A DNA stretch of 64,000 nucleotides from Stratiolaelaps scimitus (taxonomy: Eukaryota > Arthropoda > Arachnida > Mesostigmata > Laelapidae): positions 3,410,001 through 3,474,000 of the forward strand of contig JABWDB010000014.1 in the NCBI GenBank assembly GCA_019614645.1, read 5' to 3'. Positions 43,821-55,207 of this stretch are shown here, piece by piece. The notes under the pieces were generated by a model that saw only the letters and a program-made list of their open reading frames with translations, ran no database searches and was not told where the DNA came from. How positions within the stretch are numbered: position 1 is the first letter of the stretch; each line of letters starts with the position of its first letter. Position numbers and translations under genes: made by a program.

Positions 43821-44379
43821 CCGGTCATGATAGGCCCAGAAAGGCCGAGATCGCTCGAAAATGAGAGTAGAACGACCTAAAGCGGACGGTGGGCGAATAA
43901 CTCAAAAAATTCTTTGTTCCAACGACGACATACATAGCGCCTCTCTGCTTATAGCCCTGTAGGGGTTGAAAAGCGCAGCGTATTTCTCATTCACCTCTGA
44001 TTCTACTGCCTGAAAACTCTCTCTAGCGATCTTTCTCTTTCTCTCTCTTTCGCTGTGGGGGAGTTAATAATAGACAAAAGAGATCAAGCAGCACGACGAC
44101 TACCGGGTGGGGATCGACGCCGGACCAGATGGATCGGCGACATTCCGAGCCGAGGGCTGGCTGGTGCGTGGAAAAAAATCTAGGGAAAATGCATATGTGG
44201 AAAAAGCGCCAGACAGAGCCGGAGAGACCGAGACCAAGAGAGAGAGAGAGAGAGAATCATGGTGACGACGCGAAGGTCCCTTGGTGAGTTGTTTTCTTCT
44301 CGGCGCAGAGAGAGAGAGAAAGAGAGAGAGCGGGAAAGGATGATTCAGAGGCGGGAGGGGAAGAATGCATGAATGACTG

Positions 44380-44400
44380 ACTTACTTACTTACTTGCTTA
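44380..44400. repeat. CTTA tetranucleotide run
   Basis: About five CTTA units, one with a G substitution, flanked by GAATGACTGA and CATTGACTGAG, themselves near-repeats. Confidence 0.85.
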
Positions 44401-44538
44401 CTCATTGACTGAGTTCATGAATGAAATAATCTTTGAAATACGAGCAGAGATTCCTCAAGAGGAAATGGCGTTCCATGAATATTTTTAGAAAACTACTGCA
44501 AAGCAGGCAGCAGAACAGAAACAGCGGAGAAGCAGCAC

Positions 44539-44580
44539 GACAACAACAACAACAACAGCAGCAGCAACAACAACAACAAA
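44539..44580. repeat. CAA/CAG repeat
   Basis: Mixed CAA and CAG units over 42 bases. In the 62-codon plus frame 44433-44621 they give about 15 Gln. A Gln run in a basic, Arg-rich context can be coding in transcription factors, but the frame has no other support. Confidence 0.9.
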
Positions 44581-45593
44581 CACAGAGTGGAGCGCACTGT
44601 GTTCATTTCTCAGCGCGGTAGAAGCGGCAGCTGCTGGAGATCATACTGAGGCTGCGGCTACAGCGACGCCAGGAACCCCTCACGTACCATAGAGAGCAAG
44701 AGGCAGAGAGAGAGAGAGAAAGATCGTCCAGGCAGTCGTACGAAACACTGCGCACGTACCCACTCGCCGACATGAAAGTCAGTGGCCCACAAAGAGTTAG
44801 GGTGGTATGATGATGGTGGTAGTATTTACAGCGTACTAGGGAACCACGGCAGGGCCAACAAGCCAATTCACGATCAGTTGCCTACAACGCTGGAAGGAAA
44901 TGGAGTAAAGGACGAATTCAGTAAAGAAGTGGTGCTAATCGAGCCGCCCGCTTCGTCCGTGTTTCTCCGCCGATGAAACCGACTTCCGGAGATGCTCCTC
45001 TTCCTCCAGCATCGTAGAGCGGGGCCGGAAGCTCAGCAAACCCTTAAACAAGATTGAGTGAAAAGATTGCAGAACCGGTTAAGATTGAGGCCATTCCGGA
45101 TTATGTGCATTATGGCGTACATTAGCTCAATTTATTCGCATCCGACTCGAGATTCTGGCCTTATGTGCGAACAATGTGATGTTGGAAATATGATGCATAT
45201 GGTTGTCTCCTTTGCAGGCTACCGGCTCGTCCGGCCGGTACGAAGTTACGAAGAGATGATTCACTAGTTGCTTAGGCGTTTCGTTCACGGTGGGCGATGA
45301 CGATGGAGGATCGACATCAGCACATTAGATCAGGCCTAAAAAACAACACTTGTAGAATGTAAAATGGACATGCTTGAGCGATCACTGGCGAAAGAGGCAC
45401 ATTGCAAATACGAATGGATTGGTTCGTTCAAATCTCCGTTACTTAGTATCGCATGTGTCAGTGCCTTGTGGACTTCCACTGCGCTGTGGACAGTCTTTGA
45501 AGAAGAGCCTTTGAGGAGAAAAGCTTCGAATCGCTCTGTCGTCTTGTTAGCTGTTGTTGAATGCGGGAGAGACGCCTGGAAAATGCGATAATC

Positions 45594-45617
45594 ATAATAA
45601 TAATAATAATAATAATA
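45594..45617. repeat. (ATA)8
   Basis: Eight ATA/AAT units, perfect. Confidence 0.95.
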
Positions 45618-46064
45618 CTCATCGTAATAGCAATGTGGCGATGATGCCGATTGTTAGACGGTTGATGATAGAGGTGACCTGTTCGTGGATAGCGTGCGCT
45701 GATTCCCTCTCTAATGTTCCTACTTGATACCCCCCCCCACGGACCGAGCAAGCAACCAAGATATATAATAGATACAAACGGCTACTTTGCTTCGGCAACT
45801 TTTCTGCTCATGTGTTTATGCGTTTGCTGTTGATGCCTCGACGTGGCCAGTTGAGCCGACGGCAGCGCGCACTTTTTATTTTCTGAACTGTGAAGCGCCG
45901 CCGCCGCCCGGCGACGTTCACCTTCAACCGAAGGTTCGGGCGGCGGGGCCAAGTGCACGCGGCAGCTGCTGCTGCTGCATCGACCGCACCGAATACGCAA
46001 CTACACCACTACACTGCACCACGCAGTGTGACTGAGCCATACAGCGGCTATATTGGGTGAAACA

Positions 46065-46066
46065 CT

Positions 46067-46106
<40 letters not shown>

Positions 46107-46108
46107 AG
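46065..46108. repeat. TA microsatellite with inverted flanks
   Basis: A TA run at 46072-46104 bordered by CTTGTA (46065-46070) and TACAAG (46103-46108), so the whole block is one large imperfect palindrome. Confidence 0.9.
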
Positions 46109-46210
46109 CTATCCCATATGGTCATGTCCTATAGTAGTCTTCTGTGCAAAAACTGTTCGCAACAGTCAATCCCCAACAGTGGGCACTTCTGCTCAGCACC
46201 GCTGTGCACT

Positions 46211-46214
<4 letters not shown>

Positions 46215-46253
<39 letters not shown>
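46215..46253. repeat. (TA)19 microsatellite
   Basis: A perfect TA run of 39 bases, 110 bases after the previous one. Confidence 0.95.
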
Positions 46254-46255
<2 letters not shown>

Positions 46256-46698
46256 ATGTATATGTATGCGCCATGCTGTGGCGAGAGATGCGCTTTTTAC
46301 ACAGCCAACCCCCCGGTATTTAGTTCGCCAGGGGTTCGGTTCGTGAATGAACAGAGATAGAACAGCTGCAGTTGACTTCGTAGTCGCCGACTTCTGCCGA
46401 AGCAGCCGAAGTAGCACTTTCTGCTTCTTGTGCAGCAGATATTTACACTGCACAGACACCCAGCGCAGATTTTGGCCCTGTAGTGCTTCTGCATCTTCGT
46501 CACCGCCAGAGTGACCCTGTTATGCTGCCGTTCTAGTCGTAGGAGTAAGAGCCGTTGTCGTTCGACAGAAATCTGTTTGTGTCTGTATGCCGCTGTGGCT
46601 CAGCGAGGGGAGAGCTACAGAAAATCTGCATCTGCAATGACCTTAGATCCATGGCAGACACCAGCGCAGTGCTAGCTGGCCACCAAGCAATATCTATG

Positions 46699-46718
46699 TA
46701 TATATATATATATATATA
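46699..46718. repeat. (TA)10 microsatellite
   Basis: A perfect TA run of 20 bases. Confidence 0.93.
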
Positions 46719-47783
46719 AGCTTGTCGACTGTTAGCTTTAGCTGAGACGCAACATATATGCGGCGTTAGGGAGGGCTGAGTCTAAAAGCGATACACACAG
46801 CGCGGCCACCTTCTGCGAACACAGCAGCAGACTGTCGCATAAAACTGCAGCTGCAGATACAGCAACAGCCGAGAAAATCAAGTATCAGAATGAACATCAC
46901 CAGCAGCATCAGCAACAGGTCGAGAAAATATCGACCATGTACAGCCAGAATGATGATGACGACACATGACGCACGCAGCTCAACCACGGCAAACGTTGAC
47001 GGGAAGCTTTCCATCGCTGTATCGTATACAACAGCGACACCGATCGTGTATGCACGCCGATACACGTTTAGAAATCACGCAGGCCGCCCAACGTACGAGA
47101 CTATCTCGTGTGCTGTCGTTGTTATCGCTGCTCTCACGTCTGATTTTGTGTTTCGATGACCGAGCCTTCCTTCGAACGAATTGCAGTTTGCAGCTGGCAC
47201 GTAGGGGGCTGAAATATGAAAGTATTATAGGATGTTGGAGACAGTGTCAATGGCGAGTGACACGAACGCGACGAATGGTGTTACACTAAAATATGCTGGC
47301 TTGCTTATGATGCCAACGGATCGGTCACTGAATCACGTCGTTGCTCGGTGAGAAGATGCTTTCGTGACACGGATGCCACGATTGAGAGACACGTGTGCGC
47401 TAATACCACCTGGTGTCCTGTTGTGACGTTTTTTTTGCCTGTTACATGGATTTGCCCTCCGCACACATCCAGGAAAGAAACTATCTAGTTTGCTTGTACA
47501 ACGTTCATAGCACCATTGAATACTCTGGTGGCGGTTTCGGTGGTTGTGGTCGCCGTCAACCTCTAACGCGATTGACAAATCAGGAGTAACATAGCCAGGA
47601 AGCAACATCATCTCAAGTCAGAAGCGATACTCTCCAAGCGCTGTAGTCGAGCGAAGCAAACTTTGTCTCCTTCAGATTGGACTTAAGCCAATTAGTCAGT
47701 CAGTTAGACAGTCTCTGATGAGAACTATCACATTATGTGGCAACATGGTCAATAGTCATTGTTTGCACGCTACCTGTATATAC

Positions 47784-47803
47784 ATATATATATATATATA
47801 TAT
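47784..47803. repeat. (AT)10 microsatellite
   Basis: An AT run preceded by GTATATAC. Confidence 0.93.
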
Positions 47804-49962
47804 GAAACATACCTCTGGTGTTTGTCTCGATCAGCGTTTCCACTGTCAATGAGCGGACAATCGCGACCCAACAGCCAGTTATACTCTTATGTGTAAAGCT
47901 GTCTATCCCCCTATGTGTGCTAAGCCCTCCACCCGTCAGTTCGCCTCCCTCCCCAGCAGCAGCACTAGTAGTAGTATTAGAAAGCCCTCGTAATAAAGCG
48001 GGTTCACTCAATCGCCGTAATAGCCTATCCTTATTATCGCAGAGGCGGCAGATCAATTGATTGACACCATGGATCGATCGATGTATCGATCTCTCACCGA
48101 TTCCACAGCCAACAACAGTACCCACAACTACGACTGTGTACCGACGCCACGCCGCATCCCTTAACTCATCCCGCTGCCGCTCAACGGGATGGGTTGGCTC
48201 CATAAGAGAAGTGGGTCAAGGATGACCCGCTGCAGCGGGAGCAACCACAAACGGCATCGGTTACTTCTGCCGTTGCAGCAGCAGGTCCGCCTGCTGAGGC
48301 TGCCGCTCCGTCACCCGATCGATGCCTACATCTATCGCGCCCACTCTGGCGTTCGCTCCAGAAGCATCAGGAGTGAGAGACCTGCCGGCCAAGCGAGCAG
48401 GCGCGAGCTCGCAGGCTTCATCCACTCGGTGGCGTTAACGGCAACGGTCATAGCTCAGCATTCGGCTCCGCAGCGATCGGACGGACCCGCTAACGGACGA
48501 ACTGATCATGCGACGGAACTGACGAGCAGGCATCGTTGACAATTGGTCGCCTCTGTCACTGTCAGTACTCAAACGGACGACAGGGAGTGCGTCCGTTCGA
48601 GGAAAGTCGACAATCCACGCGAGCGCTGGCAGAAGAATGAGTTCTCCTGCTGACGACATGGCCGTAGTGTTTGGAAATGACAGAATACATAATGGAACAG
48701 TGCACGTTGAGGGGTCTACAATGATGGGTGACGTGGCAGCAATGTATATATTTATGCTTTTTGTAGATTAAAAAGGAGGTTGAAAGCGTGGAATATACTA
48801 TGCCCTAGTACTGACTTGTGGCATTCAACATGTAGATAAACAGAGAAACTACGTGCCGAAACCGTCATTAGCGGGAGATTTCGATTAGGTCCCGCTAAGT
48901 TTTCAGGGCCTTTTCTCTGATCCGGCGTACGACTTGTTTTTCCAGGGTGGTAGTACCGTTTGACGATCGTAGCATGCCACTCTATAAATGACTACATTCT
49001 ATTTAAATTGCATTATCGCAAATTATAAGAAAATAGTGTATTTGCACCAGCTTGTCAGGCGGTGACCGCAAGCCTTACTTATCAAATCGAGTCCTAATTC
49101 AGCCAAGACACTGAGTGCTCGGGTGCACTCTGCGAGTGCGACGCAAGCCAGAGGACGCACGCATCATCCAATCATTGAAAGAGCCGTTTTTCGGACTGAT
49201 CTCTAACACCGTGTGATACACGCCGAGTTGCTATAAGTCTGCGACATCAGATGTTGGCGAGAGTAACAAGTGCCGAACGGCGTGCAGTACCTCCCGGCCT
49301 GACAGTCTCGTTTCGTTACAAGACCGTTACACAAGACCGCTACCTAGATCTTTTTTTCATTAGAGGGTAAGCAAATTTCCCGGGCTGACTCACGCCCAAC
49401 ATTTCGTGGCCACGTTAGAGCGTTTGCAGCTCTCATCGTAGCTCGAATGATCGTGTATGGCTCTGTCCGAGCGATTGTCGCCCCCAGCGAATTCGGATTC
49501 GGAATTCTTCAAGGAAACATGACGTGACCGACCTCTTGAGAAAAAAATGGTTCGCATTTCGTAACCTTGATCTCGATTTTGCTCATTCGTTTACACAGGC
49601 ACAGCATTTATTTTAGATATATGAGTTCTTATCGATATATAATAGTTATCCATATACAGATTATGTTATATTCAATATTATTATTATTGTCATTATTATT
49701 CGTGATAACAGATTCAACAGTCGATCGGTGCAATCAGAAAGCTCGTCGTGTTTCGATACAATATACATATACAGGTAGGCCATCTCGATTTTCGTTAGGT
49801 GGGTAGAACAACCTGAACAAGTCGTCAAAAATTGCCAACGTCATCACAGTTCGTTTGCATGTTCATCGACCCTCTTCCACTTTGAAGTTGGCAGAAAAAT
49901 GGTCATGCGAACGTGTTAATGATGTTATTGATACGAGTTCGTATTGAGATTCATTCATTTAG

Positions 49963-50203
49963 ATTGTGTTGTCGTTGGAGCATACGGTCGAGGGGAGGAT
50001 GGTCACCATCAGCAGAGCAAACGGTTTACTCTATGAGAGCAACGTGGGTTTTGTAGCTGAACTGAAGCTCTGTTACGTCTGGACCGGTTCAACCCTCTGT
50101 GCCAAAGTGATAATGATATTTAAGGCATTTAATTGCACTTGCGGCTGCTTATATTATCCGTTTCTGGCCGGAGCCATCGAGCTGTGCGATGCTTTAAAGA
50201 TGG
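49963..50203 (+). CDS. Candidate internal exon, 80 codons, unrecognised
   Basis: The frame is open across 49963-50203 with plausible splice sites at both ends: a pyrimidine-rich TTCATTCATTTAG at 49950-49962 as acceptor and ATGG/GTACGT at 50203/50204 as donor (phase 1). The translation has balanced composition: a charged first third, then a hydrophobic, Cys-containing part with NCTCGCLYY. The frame would continue to a stop at 50235. No partner exon was found and no family is recognised; single exons of this size with passable sites also arise by chance. Confidence 0.18.
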
Positions 50204-50768
50204 GTACGTCGTGGCGGTATGAATTTCCGAGCTGAATATCTCATACGTACACAAATGAACTAATTCCTAAGAGTTGTGTTCTGTTCAACCTGCAGTTGAA
50301 GGTAATGATATCTCACTTATAAATGATTGTATCATTATACCACTGGCAGTGTAATCCTATTTGACTTCAGAGCTCAACATGACGTCAGCGTTTAATGCAC
50401 GTTGTGTACACCGCGTGCATTTAATGCATTCTCTCTGCCGCTCGTTCTGCGTTAATGACCACCCAACATCCTGTATCTCACTCCGTGTCGGAGTGATCAA
50501 TAGACTAGTATTTGTTCAGTGTCATTTCGCAAGCTTCTGTAGGCAATGGCACGCTCTCAACATAAATCTAATGCTCTAACTTGACCAATTTCAGACTCCG
50601 TCTTCTTCCCGCAAATTAGCAATTAGCCACTGGCCACGACAGAACAACCAGAATTAGCACAGCAATGATTACTACAACTTGACTTATATTTACCCCCCGT
50701 TCGGTCGTCGAGGGTTCGGGTCACGGTTGTAAAAGTGATCCGTACTCTTATCGGTATTATCATACAGG

Positions 50769-51032
50769 TTATCTACAACTATCTAGCAGGGTGTGCGCTT
50801 TGTTTGCACGCTTTTTTAAACTCGACATTTTGTTGAAGGGGATTCTTATGAAAAGCTGGAAACCTAGATCGAGTATCTCCAATCCGAGCCGGGCTTTACG
50901 GTACGGCACCCACCACGGAGCATGACATAGGGGCTCAAGTAAATACAGCCTTGGTTTACGATCGAAGAGACCCTCACTTGGGGATCTTGGCATGTACGCA
51001 CAATACTTGCTTAAGCCAGCAACGTACAGCAT
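50769..51032 (-). CDS. Candidate open frame, 87 codons, unrecognised
   Basis: An ATG frame with balanced, repeat-free composition: Pro/Leu/Tyr-rich in the first half, a WW doublet in the middle and a Lys/Arg-rich C-terminus. CCAA/GTGAGG within it could be a donor. No poly(A) signal or family resemblance. Compatible with chance. Confidence 0.1.
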   Translation of the reverse strand: MLYVAGLSKYCAYMPRSPSEGLFDRKPRLYLLEPLCHAPWWVPYRKARLGLEILDLGFQLFIRIPFNKMSSLKKRANKAHTLLDSCR

Positions 51033-51410
51033 CCAAGTGGTGCTAGGAACTGACGATATAACCTGGACCTGCTAATGCAAATCATAAACGTGTGTGTGTT
51101 ATTATATGGCAAAATCGATTGTCTACTCGAAAAAATTGTCAGCTTCCTACCGATTCCTGACAACGACAGGGTAGTAGATGAGAGCTAATGATACACATCG
51201 GGACGAGCAGCTCGCACCAATGCTACCGCGGTTTCGTGCCGCGATTTGCTGAACCAAACCGAATTTCTAATTCGACTACTTTCAGGATGTAGACGCATAG
51301 TTCCATCTGACACAGAGTTGTGCCAGTCATTCATCGTTCTAGCGTACCACGACCAACAACTACAGGTACCGCATCGATCCTTTTCATCTTCACCGTTCGA
51401 ATTCATGCTG

Positions 51411-51431
51411 TATTATTATTATTATTATTAT
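51411..51431. repeat. (TAT)7
   Basis: Seven TAT units. Confidence 0.95.
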
Positions 51432-51678
51432 CGGGTACCTCGTTATCGCGCGGCTGCCAACGTTGTTGCTGGCTTGACAATCCCGCTTTAATATGCGATG
51501 GTAACAACAACAGCGGCGTCCAGGTCGTTCCATGCTGATACGTTGCCGCTGCTGCTGTGGTGGTGGCCATTAATGAGCTGCACTACAGCGATATCGGACT
51601 GAGCGAGTTCTATTCGATTGTGTTCATTTCTGGCGGCGTCGGCGGAACCCGCGTTCTTTCTCATTCTCCCTCACTCGT

Positions 51679-51702
51679 TATATATATATATTATATATAT
51701 AT
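51679..51702. repeat. TA microsatellite
   Basis: Two TA runs joined by a TT step, making a symmetric block. Confidence 0.9.
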
Positions 51703-51957
51703 GTGATCTATGGCGAGTTCTATGGAGCAGCAGCTGGGGAAATGTAGAATGAACTCGTCACTGCTGCTGATGCTGATGTCGCATTTGTGCCGTTGCCATT
51801 TTGTGAGTCAATCCGTCTCTCTGCGCGTAAGGGTCTCCGCGACTGACCCACTTTGGAATTGTTGATATTATATTTGTGTCTATCTATCGTTTCTCGTTGT
51901 AATACACGTTGCCTCAGCTCGTGACGATCCTCGTCAATATATTGTAGTAACAAGACA

Positions 51958-51958
<1 letters not shown>

Positions 51959-51990
<32 letters not shown>
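51959..51990. repeat. Compound CT-GT repeat
   Basis: A CT run of about 24 bases directly followed by four GT units. Confidence 0.95.
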
Positions 51991-52316
51991 ACGTGTGCAA
52001 ACGGTTGCGGTACCAATAAACAATTGAAACAATAATGCTAACCGGCCGATCTTAGTATTACCGCAGGTGGACCGGTCCAGATGCGAATAATTCATGTTGA
52101 AAATGCACTTTCAACAATTCGTTGCCATCATACACATATACAACCATTATGTTCTATTGATCGGCTTGTCTGTTAGATAGCGCTGTGACTCGAAAGTTGC
52201 ACGCTATGAGCAATTCGTTATAGAGAGACCTACGGGCACCACAAGTACAGATAAGACGAACAAAATGTATTTGCAAAAATTAACAACCACTGGTTCCGTT
52301 CATTACGCTAATAGAT

Positions 52317-52347
52317 AAAAAAAAAAATATATATATATATATATATA
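52317..52347. repeat. A(11) plus (AT)10
   Basis: Eleven A then an AT run of about 20 bases. Confidence 0.93.
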
Positions 52348-53074
52348 AATCTGTGTCTATATTTGACGGATTTGCCGTTACTTGCTGCCGCTGCCAAGTT
52401 CAGTTCTACAATACGCACAGGTTGAACTGATGTGAGTTCGAAGGTGCATAACTCGATTGGTCGGCCGCGTATAAAGCAGCAGACCTCTCTACCTGCTCGA
52501 GTACTTCAATGGCATCGTTTGTTGAACAGTGAAATAATACAGACACACTCGGATGCGTTCGTTATTTTCTACTTGCATGTGCACAGGACGGCCGAAACAA
52601 CAGAACTGAATGTGCAAATGTACGCAAACACTGTGGTCGAGAATTAACTAACATGTCGATATAGACAATAGCGCTGTCACGTTGCAATGTCTGTTCATAG
52701 CATCGTTTTGGGCAAAGGCGGGACGCGCTCATCGAATTTAAACGTTATCAGAAGGACGTCCATTTGATCCTTCGGTAGAAGCAACACAATACGGGTAACA
52801 AGTCCATTATATGGTTAGCCCTCTCTTGATATTAATAGGGAAAAAGACCACGAAGCGTCGCTAAATATTGACTCGATTGCTCGGCTCAAACTCGATCATA
52901 GTTATTATATGTGTCAATTATATTTACAATAATAGCCGGAGGAACATATTAGGGTGTTCCGTTCAAATTGTCCCGTCTTTCGAATGGCGCACAATCCCCC
53001 CCCCCGCCATCTCTTTCTCTAGGAGAAATAAAACCTGCTTGATAATCATATCAGAATAACAATAATATCAACAA

Positions 53075-53093
53075 ACACACACACACACACACA
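53075..53093. repeat. (CA)9 microsatellite
   Basis: A CA run in AT-rich DNA immediately left of the GC-rich island at 53.2-53.9 kb. Confidence 0.93.
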
Positions 53094-53618
53094 TACATAG
53101 ATATGAACGACGATCTCAGATATGTCACTGTACTACATGGTATTCGATGAGCATTACTATAAATATATATATAGTATACTATTGCATTCCACTCAGTCTC
53201 AGTCGTTGCCGCCGTCCCCGTCGACCCTCTGCGAGTCCCTGCTGTGGAGCGCCGGAGCACCGCCGCCGCTGCCATCAGCGAGGAGCACCGGTCTACTAAA
53301 CTAGCGTGCAACGCGTTGTTACCAATGGCGACCGGCGCCGCAGCCGCCGCTTGCTGAGTCAACCAGCCAGCATCAACCATCAAACGGGACCGCCGCAACG
53401 GTGCCGATACAACATAACGGGCCACCACTATCGACTCTACGGTCGGATCGAGATCATTGCAATGGTGGTGCTAGCTCTCGTCGCCGTCGTTGTGACGATG
53501 GCCGCGTTGGTGGGGATGCCATTTCGAAGGGCTGTTAGTCTGCCGGCTCGTTTACTGCCACCGCCCGTGGTTCCGTAATTCGGCGATGGCCGCTGACTTA
53601 ATTCCGCGGCAGCAACAG

Positions 53619-53680
53619 CCGCCGCCGCCGCCGCTAACGACGCCGCCGCCGCTAACGACGCCGCCGCTACCGCCGCCGCG
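53619..53680. repeat. GCC-rich minisatellite
   Basis: A GCC array broken by CTAACGAC. The 18-base unit GCCGCCGCCGCTAACGAC occurs twice in tandem, then a shortened unit with CTACC follows. It reads as poly-Pro with Leu-Thr-Thr in the plus frame (53586-53789) and poly-Ala with Ala-Ser/Val in a minus frame (53437-53853). Neither frame has a domain. Confidence 0.85.
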
Positions 53681-54760
53681 TCAATCTGGGTCACGCACCC
53701 AGCCACAACGAGAACGGCATAGTGGTTTGCAGCAGCAGCAACGGCGTCGGCCACGGCACAGAACGGCAGCTGATGGCGGACGCTGTTAGTCTTCTCCATC
53801 GGGGCCGGTGGCTGCCGCCAATCGAGACGCCACTCTTTAGTCCCCATTTCCACAACTCAATAGACCTCCTCCTCCTCCGCCTCCGCCTCCGCCGTCAGAC
53901 AGACGTCATCCGTTCACTCTCACTGTTTGGTGCTGCCGCTGGTGCATGAGGAGGTTGCCGGCTCGTAGCAGTTGTAGCGATAACTGTAGTTAAAAATTGT
54001 ACTCAGTCATGGAAAAAGTGTCAATAGTATCGAATAGCAGTGACAGTAATCATAGTCGTCGTCGTCGAGGAGTAGCGGGAATCGATGCTTTGTCGAGTCA
54101 ACTCGCGGTCGGTTTTCGGCCGAATTAAGATGAACTAAACCTCATCTAATCGATTAGAAAATAATAATAATATTTTATTGTTATTATGATATGAAAGATT
54201 AGTATATTATAAATATTATTATTATTATCGGGCTCGTATGGTGTGGGCACCAGACTGTCCCGTAGGCGTATGCTCATGCACCTATCCCCATATAGATATA
54301 CATACGTATATAGAGAGAAGTCAATTATCAAAGAGCTCATTAGTCGAAGTCATAATACTGAACTATGGCAGACATTTAAGTCACAAGAGGTCTGTAATTG
54401 ATTTGGGAGCTACGACACGATTCACTCCATAGAAGATACGCCAGCGCATCACCGGAAGTCCAGCAGTAAACTGTTGGTATTATAATAAAAAATAACTTAT
54501 AGTTTTGACCAGTTTGTTCGAATGACAACCGCCGCCCGCCTCATTGAACAAAACAAACCATTCCTTATGGTTTCTCTGTCTGTCTCTCCATCTCTCCATA
54601 TTGTGGCTGACACAGCCGACAGCATGTTCACGTGTGACTGTAACACGTCTACGAGGCGCATCCAGGGAGCGAGGGTGGATAGAAGAGGATGCCGTGTGGG
54701 TGAGCTAACGTGACGGCGAACTGGACCGAAGTGGAGTCGAATCAAGAAAAACAAAAGCGT

Positions 54761-54785
54761 CCAACGACCGCCGCGCGGTCGTTGG
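54761..54785. repeat. Perfect palindrome, 11-bp arms
   Basis: CCAACGACCGC (54761-54771) and GCGGTCGTTGG (54775-54785) with a 3-base loop CGC. GC-rich and stable as a hairpin. No U-run follows and no transcript context is known. Confidence 0.88.
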
Positions 54786-55157
54786 GTGGCTCCAACTTGT
54801 TACTTAGTTTCTTCAGCCGCTAGCGATGTTGTTATTAATGGCCGTTGTTGTTCGACTGATGGCTTAGCGTAAGAGAGAAAGAGAGAGAGTGGGTCGACAG
54901 AGTGCTGCACAGCGGCTCTTGTCAACTCCCGCGCGCGTCTCGCACTTGCAGCAGAGCCACGTTCACCGGACGGCCGCACTGACTAACTGACGGGCGGATG
55001 GACATTGACGGAGAGAGAGAGAGACAAGGGACCACAGAACGATCTCCGCCAGCGATCTCGCGGGCGGGGATATGACGCTGTCGAACGGGTAGGTCAGACT
55101 ATCAGGGGGCGGCGGCGGCTGCTGCTGTTTCTCGAACACGGCACGGTTCCACCGTCA

Positions 55158-55207
55158 GTTGTTGCTGTTGCTGTCGTTACTGGTGCTGCTGCTGCTGCTG
55201 TTGTTGG
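55158..55207. repeat. GTT/GCT triplet cluster
   Basis: Mixed GTT and GCT units with a pure GCT run at about 55184-55200. It reads as Val/Ala repeats in the 96-codon plus frame 55005-55295, which is otherwise unrecognised. Confidence 0.9.

Larger units (their letters stand above)
43184..49960. other. Long non-coding stretch rich in simple repeats
   Basis: No gene recognised in 6.8 kb. GA runs at 43802-43820, 44240-44255 and 44309-44330. CTTA, CAA/CAG, AAT and several TA arrays are listed separately. The 156-codon minus frame at 47733-48203 and the 116-codon plus frame at 48189-48539 have Arg/Ser-rich, unconvincing composition. 48.7-49.9 kb is plain AT-leaning spacer. Confidence 0.6.
50204..53617. 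other. Non-coding stretch
   Basis: No recognised gene. It includes the unrecognised minus-strand frame 50769-51032, TAT, TA, CT/GT, A/AT and CA runs listed separately, and a run of ten C at 52996-53005. A direct and inverted TTTAATGCA motif occurs at 50391-50425. Confidence 0.6.

Noticed and set aside
47733..48203. 156-codon minus-strand frame
   Set aside because: Ends in TA-repeat translation, Arg/Ser/Gly-rich, no motif; overlapping plus frames are equally open.
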